From NCBI GenBank assembly GCA_028284935.1, contig JANQQQ010000004.1:62001-126000 (forward strand): a stretch of DNA of 64,000 nucleotides, written 5' to 3'. The notes under the pieces were generated by a model. That model saw only the letters and a program-made list of their open reading frames with translations, was not told the origin of the DNA and ran no database searches. This DNA comes from Croceivirga sp. Lineage in GTDB: Bacteria; Bacteroidota; Bacteroidia; Flavobacteriales; Flavobacteriaceae. The first letter of the stretch is position 1; every line of letters begins with the position of its first letter. A program made the translations under genes and the position numbers. Of this stretch, positions 1 through 9,236 are shown one piece after another.

Positions 1-432
1 CCAGTGACCAAGGCATCAAAGGACGAGGCTGAGTCAGAACAGTTGCGGTTGCTTCAAAAACATCAGGTTGATTTTATAGTTCTGGCCCGCTACATGCAGA
101 TTGTCTCTTCAAGGCTTATTCAGCATTATCCCAATAAAATCATCAATATCCATCATTCTTTCCTACCTGCCTTCGCGGGGGCAAAACCGTATCATGCTGC
201 CTTTGAACGGGGTGTCAAAATCATTGGGGCAACAAGTCATTATGTCACGGAAGAATTGGATGCAGGGCCCATTATTGAGCAGGATGTGACCACGGTTTCC
301 CATAGTCATAGCATAAAAGATTTTATCACTAAGGGTAGGGACTTGGAAAAAATTGTCTTGTCAAGAGCCGTTAAGCTTCATGTCCATAGAAAGACCATGG
401 TCTACAATAATAAAACGGTCATCTTTACGTAA
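1..432 (+). CDS. purU: Formyltetrahydrofolate deformylase, C-terminal part (partial)
   Basis: Hydrolyses 10-formyl-tetrahydrofolate to formate and tetrahydrofolate, feeding formate to purine synthesis and balancing the one-carbon pool in the cytoplasm. The frame is open from base 1, so the N-terminal ACT domain and the start of the formyltransferase fold lie outside the window. The visible part has the formyltransferase hallmarks: [10 protein letters not shown] with the catalytic His, [31 protein letters not shown] with the catalytic Asp, and a final [12 protein letters not shown] helix. The spacing of these motifs and the length after them match PurU rather than PurN or Fmt. No downstream partner is seen; a 395-bp non-coding stretch follows. 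Confidence 0.93.
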   Translation, partial: PVTKASKDEAESEQLRLLQKHQVDFIVLARYMQIVSSRLIQHYPNKIINIHHSFLPAFAGAKPYHAAFERGVKIIGATSHYVTEELDAGPIIEQDVTTVSHSHSIKDFITKGRDLEKIVLSRAVKLHVHRKTMVYNNKTVIFT

Positions 433-827
433 TACCGAACAATGAATCCTCTACCCAAGGAACTTTCATTTAACTATTTTTTAAAATACCCCATCAACAA
501 TATTCTTTTTTTATCCCCGTTATAACTTCAAGAAAACAAAGCAATTATAACATATTGCTAATGTTTAGTTAACCTTGACCAAGGTCAGAAAATTGAATTT
601 TGTTCCGAGTTATTTGAGTTAGCATTTTTTTGAGTTAGTTAGTTTAAAAGCCAGTGATCTCACTGGCTTTTTTAATTACTATCGGCAAAAGAATCGCTAA
701 CTGAGCCATACATAACTCTATTTCAGAGGTAAATTATTATCGGGGCTTACGGTTTTTAGCGTTTTGTTAACGTTTTGAGGTGGTTGATTTTATAACTTGT
801 TAGGTGTGCTAATTCATCAATCAAACC
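433..827. other. Non-coding gap with a terminator and a short dyad
   Basis: No convincing gene is seen in these 395 bases. They hold a strong hairpin with a T tract (646-673) about 215 bases after purU, and a short dyad TGACC-AA-GGTCA (576-587). The distance from purU to the hairpin leaves room for a short independent transcript, but no conserved RNA family is recognised. Confidence 0.4.
646..673 (+). terminator. Intrinsic terminator
   Basis: Stem AAGCCAGTGA / TCACTGGCTT with a 2-base loop, flanked by AAAA and followed by TTTTTT. It can act on both strands. It may end purU transcription or a small RNA starting within the gap. Confidence 0.75.
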
Positions 828-2378
828 ATGGGGCAATCTTCCAAAGGCATTGTCGTCTTCCTCCTTGTAATCCAAAGCGTATTACTTTGGGGAAAATCTC
901 CCATTAAGGAAGAGGCAAAACCAATCGAGTTTGTTTTTCAGGATTCCTTGGATTGGGCGGATTATTACTACAATATCCATCGGTATAAACAAGCCATTCC
1001 TTTGTACAGGAAAAATCTTGATACCATACAGCACGAAAAAATTAAAATACTTAAAAAGCTGGCCTTGAGTGAAGCCGCTATGGAACATCCTTCGAAGTCG
1101 GTTTCCTATCTGCATGAATATTTACAACTTGAATTTAGACCTTCTTTTTTACTACATGAAGGATTTGATTCCATTAGGGGCACCGACGAGTTCAGCAGTG
1201 TTTCTGAACAGGTAATTCCAAAAATTAACATCTGGGCCCTATTGTACTTTTTTGTTGCGTTAATTGGCTTTTATGTGATGGGAATGCTAGTTCTGAACAA
1301 AAAAATCGATATTCATGCACGTATCATTATTGCCCTCTTTGTATTTATTCATTCCCTTTTTATTCTCAATATTAGTATTAATCGCGCGAATTTCCTGTTT
1401 GAAATTCCACATAGTTATTTAATGTCCACTTGGTCCTCTTTTCTATATGGCCCCTTACTTTTCCTATATTTTAGAAGGGTATCCCAAAGGCATAGACTCA
1501 ACTGGGAGGATTTTTGGCATTTTCTGCCGACCCTGCTGTTGATTGGGTACCTAGTTCCAAATGTTTATGCTTTTACCGGCGCAGAAAAGGTCAACCTCAT
1601 GCTTTCTCGATTACAAAATGGGTTAAGTCCCTCCGATTCCAGCAAACTGGTATTGATAGTGACTTTGAAAGCTATTTCACTGGCCGTATATGCCTACTTT
1701 ATACATCTTCTTTTAAAGAAAAATAATACCACCGAACCATCAAAGTCAAAGACCCGGCTTTGGCAAAAGAATATCTACTACATCCATGTGGCCTATGTTA
1801 TCACCTATATCGTGTACGGTGTATCCATTTCTTTGGGTAATCCTTATCCCGTTTTATTGCACATTCCAATTATCATGATGGCTGTAATGGTCGTGTATGT
1901 AGGATATGCGGCCAATGTACAACCCAATGTCTTTAGTGGGGTGTATGCCTATACCAACAATCGACTTTTTCCAAAATATGTAAAATCCGGACTTACGGAA
2001 AGCCTCTCATTAGAGCTTAAGGAAAATCTGGCCCAACTTTTTGAGCAAGGAAAATTATACAGGAGAAATGACATCAATCTAGATTTAGTGGCAAAGAAAT
2101 TGGGAACCACGCGCCACAATGCCTCACAGATCATCAATGAACATTTTAACAGAAGTTTCCATGAGTTTGTCAATGTATATCGCATCAAAGAAGCAAAGAA
2201 ACTTCTTGAAAAGGAAAAAGACCTCAATATTATAGACATCGCATATGAAGTTGGGTACAATAATAAGGTTACCTTTAACAAAGCCTTTAAAAAAGATACT
2301 TCCCTTACCCCATCTCAATATTTAAAGGAGATTCAAAAAAAAAAGAGTCCTAGTTTATCGGAATTGGGTCATTACTGA
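828..2378 (+). CDS. Membrane-anchored AraC-family transcriptional regulator
   Basis: 516 residues. The N-terminus starts with a hydrophobic segment (about 8-22), then a short TPR-like periplasmic region (about 40-130). Seven or so hydrophobic helices follow (about 135-370), including YFFVALIGFYVMGMLVL and SFLYGPLLFLYF. The C-terminal 100 residues are an AraC/XylS helix-turn-helix pair: DLVAKKLGTTRHNASQIIN and IIDIAYEVGYNNKVTFNKAFKKDTSLTPSQY given here as two separate stretches. Flavobacterial proteins of this build are thought to sense something at or in the inner membrane and act directly on DNA. No partner gene is adjacent, and the ligand is unknown. Confidence 0.88.
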   Translation: MGQSSKGIVVFLLVIQSVLLWGKSPIKEEAKPIEFVFQDSLDWADYYYNIHRYKQAIPLYRKNLDTIQHEKIKILKKLALSEAAMEHPSKSVSYLHEYLQLEFRPSFLLHEGFDSIRGTDEFSSVSEQVIPKINIWALLYFFVALIGFYVMGMLVLNKKIDIHARIIIALFVFIHSLFILNISINRANFLFEIPHSYLMSTWSSFLYGPLLFLYFRRVSQRHRLNWEDFWHFLPTLLLIGYLVPNVYAFTGAEKVNLMLSRLQNGLSPSDSSKLVLIVTLKAISLAVYAYFIHLLLKKNNTTEPSKSKTRLWQKNIYYIHVAYVITYIVYGVSISLGNPYPVLLHIPIIMMAVMVVYVGYAANVQPNVFSGVYAYTNNRLFPKYVKSGLTESLSLELKENLAQLFEQGKLYRRNDINLDLVAKKLGTTRHNASQIINEHFNRSFHEFVNVYRIKEAKKLLEKEKDLNIIDIAYEVGYNNKVTFNKAFKKDTSLTPSQYLKEIQKKKSPSLSELGHY

Positions 2379-2509
2379 TGGGCATTACCTTGCCCATACA
2401 GTTTCTCAACTAATTTTGGGATTATAAAGCGGTCCCAAAGCCCTACCACATTTTTCATTTTTTGGAAGTTGTTTGAATTAGTCACTTTAGATCTTTTTTG
2501 GGACCGTTT

Positions 2510-3295
2510 TCAACTTTTGAGTCCGCCGAGATAGCGAATCACTTCCTGATTGAATACAATGGGTTGTTCCACATTGACTACATGACCACAATCAGGAACA
2601 ACAAATAAATCAGAAGCTTGATGTGTCTTGATTATCTTCTTTATGGTTGGCAAAAAAAGATAATCCTGTTCTCCCATGATATAAAGGGTGGGAATCTTAA
2701 TATCCACCATTCTAAAAAAACGGAGCAATGGATTGATTTCGGAAGTTAATTTAAACCACCTGATAAACTCTTTTTGATATAGTTTTTTAGCCTCCCTCAC
2801 AAATAACAGACGTGATTCCCGATGGTTTTTTTTGGGCATGATAATGAACGCAAAAAACTTATACAACCACAGGTAAGGAACAATGGATTTAAAGATGATG
2901 CCCAGTCGCATAAGAACTTGGGACCTAAAGTTCAACTTCATGATGGCACCTCCCATTACCATACTTGAAACGCGTTGAGGGTATTTTTCAGCCAGGTTTC
3001 TTATCAAAATGGTTCCCAACGAAATCCCTACAAAATGCGATGTTTGAATTCCCTCATGATCAATTACTTCCACAATGTCGTCAGTAATGGAATCAAAGGT
3101 ATACTTATCACTAAAGGCATCCTTAAGGTTGGGTTTGGAGTTCCCGTGTCCCCGTAAATCCAGAAGCAGAATATTAAAATGCTTCTTAAAATCACGAAGT
3201 TGCTTGTACCATATTGATGAACTCCCCCCCGCTCCATGGACAAAAGTGACCCATTCTTTGGAGTCACGGTGGATATATGTGGAATAATGCAGCAA
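2510..3295 (-). CDS. Alpha/beta hydrolase
   Basis: 261 residues with the alpha/beta-hydrolase fold. Visible are the oxyanion-hole segment FVHGAGGSSSIWYKQL (about 18-33), LLLDLRGHGNSKP, the nucleophile elbow GISLGT (Ser near 95), the acid strand IPTLYIMGEQDYLF (Asp near 216) and the final catalytic His in PDCGHVVNVEQP. It probably hydrolyses a small ester or amide; the substrate cannot be read from sequence. It stands alone between an AraC-type regulator (convergent) and a small plus-strand gene, so context gives no pathway. Confidence 0.88.
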   Translation of the reverse strand: MLHYSTYIHRDSKEWVTFVHGAGGSSSIWYKQLRDFKKHFNILLLDLRGHGNSKPNLKDAFSDKYTFDSITDDIVEVIDHEGIQTSHFVGISLGTILIRNLAEKYPQRVSSMVMGGAIMKLNFRSQVLMRLGIIFKSIVPYLWLYKFFAFIIMPKKNHRESRLLFVREAKKLYQKEFIRWFKLTSEINPLLRFFRMVDIKIPTLYIMGEQDYLFLPTIKKIIKTHQASDLFVVPDCGHVVNVEQPIVFNQEVIRYLGGLKS

Positions 3296-3472
3296 TATTT
3301 TTTTAATAAATGTACGCTAAAATTTTACCATCAAACTTCCCTTTTAAGGGCAACCAAGTATTAAAACTTGGTTAAAATTAGATAAACTGCCTGATTTTTA
3401 GCCGTATACCACATCTAGGCAGCACATTTTCAGCGTATATAAGTGTAATTTTGGAGTAACAAATCTACTACT

Positions 3473-3667
3473 ATGAACAATCAGTATTGCAAAATAGGCG
3501 CTGTGAAGCCTATAACAAGTGGTCACAGTGCCGTTGCCGTTTTAGAACATAGGTACCACCGTTTTTTGGAGAAGGCGACCAATCCATCGGGAATAGATAC
3601 AAGGTTAAACGATTTTTTTGAGGCAAAGGCAAAAAGCCTGAAAAAAGCACTTGAATCCTTGGTTTAG
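3473..3667 (+). CDS. Small hypothetical protein
   Basis: 64 residues, not recognised. It is polar with a basic C-terminal helix ([15 protein letters not shown]) and has no signal peptide or membrane segment. Support for it being real is a flavobacterial-type -7 element TAATTTTG at 3446-3453, about 20 bases before the ATG, and a start soon after it. Its stop overlaps the stop of the convergent pyrF by 4 bases. No -33 TTG is obvious at the right spacing, so the promoter call is weak. Confidence 0.6.
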   Translation: MNNQYCKIGAVKPITSGHSAVAVLEHRYHRFLEKATNPSGIDTRLNDFFEAKAKSLKKALESLV

Positions 3668-4482
3668 AAAACTTCCACTTCCTTTTTCATCATTTCTTGA
3701 AGTTCCTTTGCCTTGGTTCTAGCTGTTTGCGCAAAATCTTCTCCGTGGGAAGCGTATATGATTCCGCGGGAAGAATTGACCAACAGGCCCACGTTTTTTG
3801 TTATTCCATACTTACAAACTTCCCGCAAACTTCCGCCTTGGGCACCTACACCGGGAACCAAAATGAAACTATTTGGAATTATTTGGCGTATTTCAGCAAG
3901 ATATTCCGCCTTGGTGGCCCCTACCACGTACATAAGGTTTTCTGAACCTTTGTAGGAACGCGAGGTTCTAATTACTTCTTTGTAAAGTTCCAGTTCCCCA
4001 ACTTTTTTAGTCTGAAAATCAAAAGCCCCCCGATTTGAGGTCAACGCCAGTAGAATGGTATGTTTTCCGGTGAACTCCAAAAAGGGTTCTACCGAATCCC
4101 TCCCCATATAAGGAGCAATGGTAATGGAATCAAAACTCAATTCCTCAAAGAATGCTTTGGCATACCGAGTGGATGTATTGCCAATATCCCCCCTTTTGGC
4201 ATCGGCAATGGTAAATTGTTCTGGATAGGTTTCGTTCAAATAGCGAATGGTCCTTTCCAATGATTTCCAGCCTTTTATGCCATACGCCTCATAGAATGCA
4301 ATATTTGGTTTATAAGCCACACAGAAATCATGGGTCGCATCGATAATAGCCTTATTAAAGGCAAAAATGGGGTCTTCTTCCTTTAAAAGGTGGGATGGGA
4401 TTTTCTCCAAATCGGTATCCAGTCCAACACACAGGAAGGACTGCTTTTTTTTGATTTGCTCAACCAGCGCTTTTACTTCCAT
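3664..4482 (-). CDS. pyrF: Orotidine-5'-phosphate decarboxylase
   Basis: 272 residues, the longer type-2 form of the family. Decarboxylates OMP to UMP, the last step of de novo pyrimidine synthesis. The active-site block is clear: [20 protein letters not shown] with the Asp-Lys-Asp charge network, together with [12 protein letters not shown] near the N-terminus and the phosphate-binding end [10 protein letters not shown] ... [11 protein letters not shown]. The start codon overlaps the stop of prfA by one base (TAATG), so the two are very likely co-transcribed and translationally coupled. Confidence 0.96.
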   Translation of the reverse strand: MEVKALVEQIKKKQSFLCVGLDTDLEKIPSHLLKEEDPIFAFNKAIIDATHDFCVAYKPNIAFYEAYGIKGWKSLERTIRYLNETYPEQFTIADAKRGDIGNTSTRYAKAFFEELSFDSITIAPYMGRDSVEPFLEFTGKHTILLALTSNRGAFDFQTKKVGELELYKEVIRTSRSYKGSENLMYVVGATKAEYLAEIRQIIPNSFILVPGVGAQGGSLREVCKYGITKNVGLLVNSSRGIIYASHGEDFAQTARTKAKELQEMMKKEVEVF

Positions 4483-5558
4483 TAAAAAATCTCGGAGGCT
4501 TCCTTTAATTTTTCAGTGTTCTCCACCAACATTAACTCATCGATTATTTTTTGCACGTCGCCATTGATGATGTTCTGCAAATCATAAAGGGTCAATCCAA
4601 TTCTGTGGTCGGTCACCCTACCTTGAGGATAATTGTAGGTCCTAATCTTTGCGGAACGGTCCCCACTGCTGACTTGGGAATTTCGTTTTGCAGCATCTTC
4701 TGCTTGCTTTTTTGCCAACTCCAAATCATATAAACGCGAACGAAGTACTTTGAAAGCCTTGTCCTTGTTCTTGTGCTGTGATTTTTCATCTTGACATTGG
4801 GCTACAATCCCTGTAGGGATGTGGGTCAATCTTACCGCAGAATAGGTAGTGTTTACGGATTGACCGCCGGGTCCCGAGGAACAGAAATAATCAATTCTAA
4901 CGTCTTTGGGGTCGATTTGGACATCAAACTCCTCGGCTTCAGGAATGACCATCACTGTGGCCGCACTGGTATGCACACGACCTTGGGTTTCTGTCTGCGG
5001 AACACGCTGTACCCGATGCACTCCGGCTTCAAATTTCAACGTTCCATAAACATCTTCGCCCATAACCTCAAAATGGATTTCCTTGTAACCTCCTGCAGTA
5101 CCTTCGTTCAGGTCAATGATATTGGTACGCCAGCCTTTGCTTTCACAGTATTTGGCGTACATGCGATAAAGGTCGCCCGCAAAGATACTGGCCTCGTCAC
5201 CACCGGTTCCCGCACGGATTTCCATAACCACATCCTTTTCATCTTCAGGGTCTTTGGGTATCAACAAAAACTTAATCTCTTCCTCCAGTTTTGGCAATGC
5301 GGCTTTGGACTCCTCCAGTTGCATTTTTGCCATTTCCACCATCTCGGCATCACTTCCATCCGCTATGATCTCTTCAGCTTCCTTGAGATTATCCGACAAG
5401 GATATGTAGCGTTCCCTCTTGTCCACCAATATCTTAAGGTCCTTGTACTCTTTATTAAGCTTCACATAGCGTTTTTGGTCAGCGATAATATCGGGCTGGA
5501 TAATAAGATCGGAAACCTCATCAAAACGCTGCTTTATGATATTCAATTTGTCAAGCAT
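4482..5558 (-). CDS. prfA: Peptide chain release factor 1
   Basis: 358 residues, full family length. Recognises UAA and UAG stop codons and triggers peptidyl-tRNA hydrolysis. The GGQ motif is in [20 protein letters not shown]. The stop-codon tripeptide is PQT in [17 protein letters not shown], the PxT form that marks RF1 and not RF2 (SPF). The N-terminal helical domain (1-100) and C-terminal domain are intact. It lies first in a two-gene operon with pyrF; the ATG is 56 bases from the divergent membrane-protein gene. Confidence 0.97.
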   Translation of the reverse strand: MLDKLNIIKQRFDEVSDLIIQPDIIADQKRYVKLNKEYKDLKILVDKRERYISLSDNLKEAEEIIADGSDAEMVEMAKMQLEESKAALPKLEEEIKFLLIPKDPEDEKDVVMEIRAGTGGDEASIFAGDLYRMYAKYCESKGWRTNIIDLNEGTAGGYKEIHFEVMGEDVYGTLKFEAGVHRVQRVPQTETQGRVHTSAATVMVIPEAEEFDVQIDPKDVRIDYFCSSGPGGQSVNTTYSAVRLTHIPTGIVAQCQDEKSQHKNKDKAFKVLRSRLYDLELAKKQAEDAAKRNSQVSSGDRSAKIRTYNYPQGRVTDHRIGLTLYDLQNIINGDVQKIIDELMLVENTEKLKEASEIF

Positions 5559-5614
5559 ATTCCTATCCGTCCTAAGTGCGCTAATTTACGATTAATTCAT
5601 ACATTTAATATTCT

Positions 5615-5914
5615 ATGAATCTACTTCTGAAGGGTCAAATTCAAAAAGCTGCGTTTTTATTTTACATTAGATTTCTGCTAATTTCTTTTGGAATTGGCTT
5701 CGGCATCATATTAAACGGTGGACCATTAATTTTCGTGGTATTGATTAAAGTATTGTATTGGCTGTCATTGTTTTTTGCCTTCAACCATGCACCGCTAAAC
5801 CAAAGGTTGGTTTTCTATTTTAATCTAGGCGCATCAAAGATTACTTTATTTATTGTTCCATTCGTATTTGATATGATTTTATCGATAAGTATCTATTTCA
5901 TTTTTTTCTCTTGA
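5615..5914 (+). CDS. Small membrane protein, putative partner of ABC ATPase
   Basis: 99 residues with about three hydrophobic segments (15-35, 38-57, 75-98) and few charges. Not recognised as a family. Its stop codon overlaps the TTG start of the next gene, an ABC ATPase, which suggests it is the membrane part, or a piece of the membrane part, of the same small transporter. It is short for a normal ABC permease, so it may be an accessory subunit. Confidence 0.65.
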   Translation: MNLLLKGQIQKAAFLFYIRFLLISFGIGFGIILNGGPLIFVVLIKVLYWLSLFFAFNHAPLNQRLVFYFNLGASKITLFIVPFVFDMILSISIYFIFFS

Positions 5915-6567
5915 AACTTGAAATTGACAACATAGAACTTAATTTTGATGGTAAAAAAATACTTTGGGGGGTTTACCTAAAAGCGGAAAAAGGAAAAATT
6001 ACCTCGATTCTGGGAAGAAATGGATCTGGAAAAACTTCATTGTTCAAAATTATTTTTGGGAATCTTAATCCGAAGTACGCAACGATAAGAATCAACTCAA
6101 AATACTCTAAAAGGCCCCTCTACAAAAGTAGAAACATCACCTTTCTTCCACAGCATGCAATGTTGCCAAAAAATATGAGACTCAAACAAGCATTTCTTTG
6201 TTTTGGGGTTGAATGGGAGTCATTTACCTCGATATTCAAGAGTTTTAGTAGCTATGAAGCGAATAAAATCTCATCTTTATCTACAGGCGAAGTTAGAATT
6301 GTAGAGACTTATCTGGTATTAAAGAGGAAGAGCGACATTGTTTTGCTTGATGAGCCTTTTTCTTTTATTGCCCCAGTTTATATTGAAAAAATAAAACAGC
6401 TCATAAATCAAGAGAAGGAAAAGAAGATTTTATTGATTACTGACCACTACTATAAAGAAATATTGGAAATAAGTGATAATCTTTATCTTCTCAAGGATGG
6501 AATTTCCAAGAAAGTAAGAGACAAAAACACCTTGTTACAAGAAGGATATCTGCCTTCTAGTCGATGA
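5911..6567 (+). CDS. ABC transporter ATP-binding protein
   Basis: 218 residues, one complete ABC ATPase domain. Walker A GRNGSGKTS at 35-43, a Q-loop in LPQHAMLP, a variant signature LSTGEVRIVE in place of LSGGE, Walker B SDIVLLDEPF, and the H-loop LLITDHYYKE. It probably starts at TTG 5911, overlapping the upstream stop as TTGA; no later ATG keeps the first strand of the domain. It hydrolyses ATP to power a membrane partner, perhaps the 99-residue upstream protein. Substrate unknown. The gene is very AT-rich, more so than its neighbours. Its 3' end overlaps that of the convergent DUF3570 gene by 11 bases. Confidence 0.85.
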   Translation: MKLEIDNIELNFDGKKILWGVYLKAEKGKITSILGRNGSGKTSLFKIIFGNLNPKYATIRINSKYSKRPLYKSRNITFLPQHAMLPKNMRLKQAFLCFGVEWESFTSIFKSFSSYEANKISSLSTGEVRIVETYLVLKRKSDIVLLDEPFSFIAPVYIEKIKQLINQEKEKKILLITDHYYKEILEISDNLYLLKDGISKKVRDKNTLLQEGYLPSSR

Positions 6568-7819
6568 TAAAAGTAGTTCCCAAGGTTACAATGGTCGCGT
6601 CCAATTGTGTGTTCCTATCGTAATAGGCAAAACGTAAATCCACCGTTTTCAGGCCAAAAATCAAAAACTTGGCGGTTGTAAAAATATCCTTGTATCGAAT
6701 TCCAATACCGTACTGGTTGGCCGTATACTTGGAAAGATCAAAATCTGAAGTGTAAAAATCCAAGGTGGACACCGCTTGTTCCTTTTCAAAGAAGTAATCC
6801 GCGGCCGTTTGCGAATAAAAGCGATAGTTGGGATATAAGGTGAACCTATCACTTAGTTTTAAAGGAATCTCCAGATTGGCCGTATGGGAAGTTATTCCCC
6901 AATCATCATAATAAAATCTATAATAGGTTCTTACAATGGCAAAATCAGTAAGGTAATAGTTCAAACGAAGGCCCAAGGGTATTTTAAATCGGGTTTCCGG
7001 CAATCGTTCCACATCATCCGCCAATTGAAAATCTTCCAAAAAGAAATCCTCCACATCCCCAAAATATACCCTCTGAAATGGTGTGCTCAATAGGCCATCC
7101 TGAAGGACAACATCCAAAGCAATAGATCCCTGTAACCGTTTACTCAAAATTTGGGAAAAACTGAGTGAAAAGGAATACGAATTCCTGCCCTCGTTTTCAA
7201 AGGGAGTGAAATTTGGGTCGTATCCAGGCGCCGCTCCAGTGAAACCTCCACGCAATTCTATGGGATATTGGGAATTCCATGAATCCAAATACACCTGCCC
7301 GCTAAGGGAAACTTCAGTGTTTTTCTCGTTGAACAATCGGGTGTAGCCCCCTCCGAAACCAAAGGAAAAATAATCGTATTCGGCAGAAACGTAGGCATTG
7401 GCACTCCAAATTTGGTTTCTATCCACTGAACTATGGGCGTATGTTGGCCTAAAATAGGCCAATACATCCGAGCGGGAAGCCCCTGTTGAAGCATCAAAAG
7501 GGTTGGCCGGTCCTTGACCATCAAAAGGATTTAAATTACTCGAGGAGGCAGAGGTGTAGGCCGAAACACCAGCATCAATGGTCAATATATCATCATCATT
7601 CAGCGGCATTCGCAGTACCAAAGTAGAGGTAGCATCCGTCAACTCTTCCGTACCTTCCCCCCCGGTTACGGCTGCATTGGGACCATCTTGGCTATAATAG
7701 CTAAAAAGGGTTTCTAGTTCACTGGCTTCCAAGACCCTTTTCTTATATGAAGTATCTACATCCTGACCTCTGGAGACGATACAAAACAGGAATATGAATA
7801 TTGTGAAAAACTTTGACAC
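6557..7819 (-). CDS. DUF3570 outer-membrane beta-barrel protein
   Basis: 420 residues. Signal peptide with hydrophobic core FFTIFIFLFCIVSRGQ, then alternating beta strands ending in an aromatic/hydrophobic strand (TFIID), as in outer-membrane barrels. Family assigned from the overall sequence and from the gene order ApbE-DUF4266-DUF3570 that is recurrent in Bacteroidota. The start is GTG. A segment D109-A-S-T-G-A-S115 resembles the Dxx[ST]GA[ST] motif that ApbE enzymes modify with FMN; this is an inference. The gene is 203 bases after DUF4266, with a repeat-like stretch between. Confidence 0.8.
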   Translation of the reverse strand: MSKFFTIFIFLFCIVSRGQDVDTSYKKRVLEASELETLFSYYSQDGPNAAVTGGEGTEELTDATSTLVLRMPLNDDDILTIDAGVSAYTSASSSNLNPFDGQGPANPFDASTGASRSDVLAYFRPTYAHSSVDRNQIWSANAYVSAEYDYFSFGFGGGYTRLFNEKNTEVSLSGQVYLDSWNSQYPIELRGGFTGAAPGYDPNFTPFENEGRNSYSFSLSFSQILSKRLQGSIALDVVLQDGLLSTPFQRVYFGDVEDFFLEDFQLADDVERLPETRFKIPLGLRLNYYLTDFAIVRTYYRFYYDDWGITSHTANLEIPLKLSDRFTLYPNYRFYSQTAADYFFEKEQAVSTLDFYTSDFDLSKYTANQYGIGIRYKDIFTTAKFLIFGLKTVDLRFAYYDRNTQLDATIVTLGTTFIID

Positions 7820-7859
7820 TAATATTGGTTAAGTATTCTCTTTTTTTCAGACAATTGAA

Positions 7860-8018
7860 CAGTTAAAAACCCTTCCTTAGTTTTTAGGACATATGGGAAT
7901 GGTTGGCTAAGCCCGTTCCTTAAAGGATCCTCAGGCTTCGCTATTTCAATAATCAAGACCCTTCGGCCTCGCTCAGGGTAAGTTCGACCAGTAAAATTTT
8001 CTTCGCAAAATTTTGGTC
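7860..8018. repeat. Likely intergenic repeat element
   Basis: The stretch between DUF3570 and DUF4266 carries the sequence CTTCGGCCTCGCTCAGGGTA (about 7961-7980) and repeated AAAATTTT blocks. Similar CTTCGGCT-GCTCAGGGTA strings are common in intergenic repeats of Bacteroidota. A 67-codon minus-strand frame runs through it (7819-8022, GTG right after the DUF4266 stop) but reads like translated repeat. Copy number cannot be measured from this window. Confidence 0.4.
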
Positions 8019-8022
8019 TCAC

Positions 8023-8232
8023 TTAGTTACATCCGCATCCACCACCGGATTTCCCCCCATTGGCTCCGGAAGCGCCTTCCCTATAAATCTGAAATGTGGT
8101 CTCAAAACGTTCCGAACTTTTAAAGCTTAACAGCATTTCTTCATCGTTCAGGTAGATTTTTTCATATTCCCTTACCGCCACACAAGAACTACCCAAAAGC
8201 ATAATACCCATTAAAATCAATAATTTTCTCAT
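8023..8232 (-). CDS. DUF4266 lipoprotein
   Basis: 69 residues. Lipoprotein signal MRKLLILMGIMLLGSSC with the lipidated Cys at 17, then a short domain, then a Gly/Cys tail GGKSGGGCGCN. The tail and length match the DUF4266 family. The two C-terminal cysteines could bind metal or form a disulfide. Its ATG overlaps the ApbE stop by four bases, so it belongs to the Rieske-thioredoxin-ApbE operon. Role unknown. Confidence 0.85.
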   Translation of the reverse strand: MRKLLILMGIMLLGSSCVAVREYEKIYLNDEEMLLSFKSSERFETTFQIYREGASGANGGKSGGGCGCN

Positions 8233-9236
8233 TTGTCTACATATTGATTGGTCTCAAAAACAATTCCGGCACTTTTGTGAATTTTTTTTTTGTTGTCCAC
8301 AAGAACGACCTCAACCCCGTCCAATTGATTAATTAAATGAATCCCGCTATCCCGACCCATGATAAAAACTGCCGTTGCCAAGGCATCGCACAACTCGGCC
8401 TTTTTGGCAAAAATGGAAACACTGGTCACCCCCTTGGTTGGATAACCGGTTCTCGGGTCAATGATATGGGAATATTTTTTCCCCTTGAAAATAATGTACT
8501 TTTCGTAATCTCCGGAAGTAGCTACCGAAGATTCTACAATGGGCAACCAAGTAAAAATCTTATCCTTATCCATGGGATTGGTAATGCCCACCATCCATTT
8601 TTCGCCGGTTTCCCGTGTTCCCCAAGTGGTCAAATCGCCTGAGGCATTTACGATGCCGCCTTTTACCCCTTTGGAAATCAATAATTCCTTCGCCCTATCC
8701 GCAGCATATCCTTTTCCTATTGCACCGAAACCAATTCGCATGCCTTCCTGCTGTAAAAAAACCGTTTGTTCTTCCTGATTTAATTCAATCTTTTGATATC
8801 CTATTTTTTCAACTGATGTCTTTATCTGTGTTTCAGTAGGCATTCTTTCCATGGTTCCATCATATTTCCAAATTCTATCCATGGAAGCATAGGAAATGTC
8901 AAAGGCCCCATCTGTGATCTCCGATATTTTTTTTGTGCGCCCTATAAGTTGAAACAGTTCCTTACTTACCCTTACCGGCCGGATTCCGGCATTTCTGTTG
9001 ATTTCCGAGGTTTCTGAATTTTCATCCCATGAGGAAATCATGGCTTCTATACGTCGAATTTCAGAAACGGCCTCATCAATATTAATATACCCTATTTGCT
9101 CCGTTGGGGCCACCACACTAATCTCAAAATCCGTCCCCATAAGTCGTATGGCCTTCTTGACCACAATATCGTCCCCTCTTTGGGCGTAGCTCGCAATGGC
9201 CATGACAACCGCCAATAGAAAGGAATACCATCTCAT
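8229..9236 (-). CDS. apbE: FAD:protein FMN transferase
   Basis: 335 residues with a signal peptide (MRWYSFLLAVVMAIASYAQ), so it acts outside the cytoplasmic membrane. Transfers FMN from FAD to Ser/Thr of target proteins. Family marks are MGTDFEISVV near the N-terminus, IGKGYAADRAKELL (about 180), GGIVNASGDLTTWG, HIIDPRTGYPT and the metal-binding end with ALATAVFIMG. Overlaps the thioredoxin gene upstream and DUF4266 downstream by four bases each. Its substrate should be an exported protein; the downstream DUF3570 product is a candidate. Confidence 0.94.
   Translation of the reverse strand: MRWYSFLLAVVMAIASYAQRGDDIVVKKAIRLMGTDFEISVVAPTEQIGYINIDEAVSEIRRIEAMISSWDENSETSEINRNAGIRPVRVSKELFQLIGRTKKISEITDGAFDISYASMDRIWKYDGTMERMPTETQIKTSVEKIGYQKIELNQEEQTVFLQQEGMRIGFGAIGKGYAADRAKELLISKGVKGGIVNASGDLTTWGTRETGEKWMVGITNPMDKDKIFTWLPIVESSVATSGDYEKYIIFKGKKYSHIIDPRTGYPTKGVTSVSIFAKKAELCDALATAVFIMGRDSGIHLINQLDGVEVVLVDNKKKIHKSAGIVFETNQYVDK

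Noticed and set aside
4791..5618. 275-codon plus-strand frame opposite prfA
   Set aside because: Antisense shadow of prfA, which has all catalytic motifs.
7819..8022. 67-codon minus-strand frame between DUF4266 and DUF3570
   Set aside because: It runs through a stretch resembling a common intergenic repeat, starts at a GTG directly after a stop, and its product has unlikely composition.
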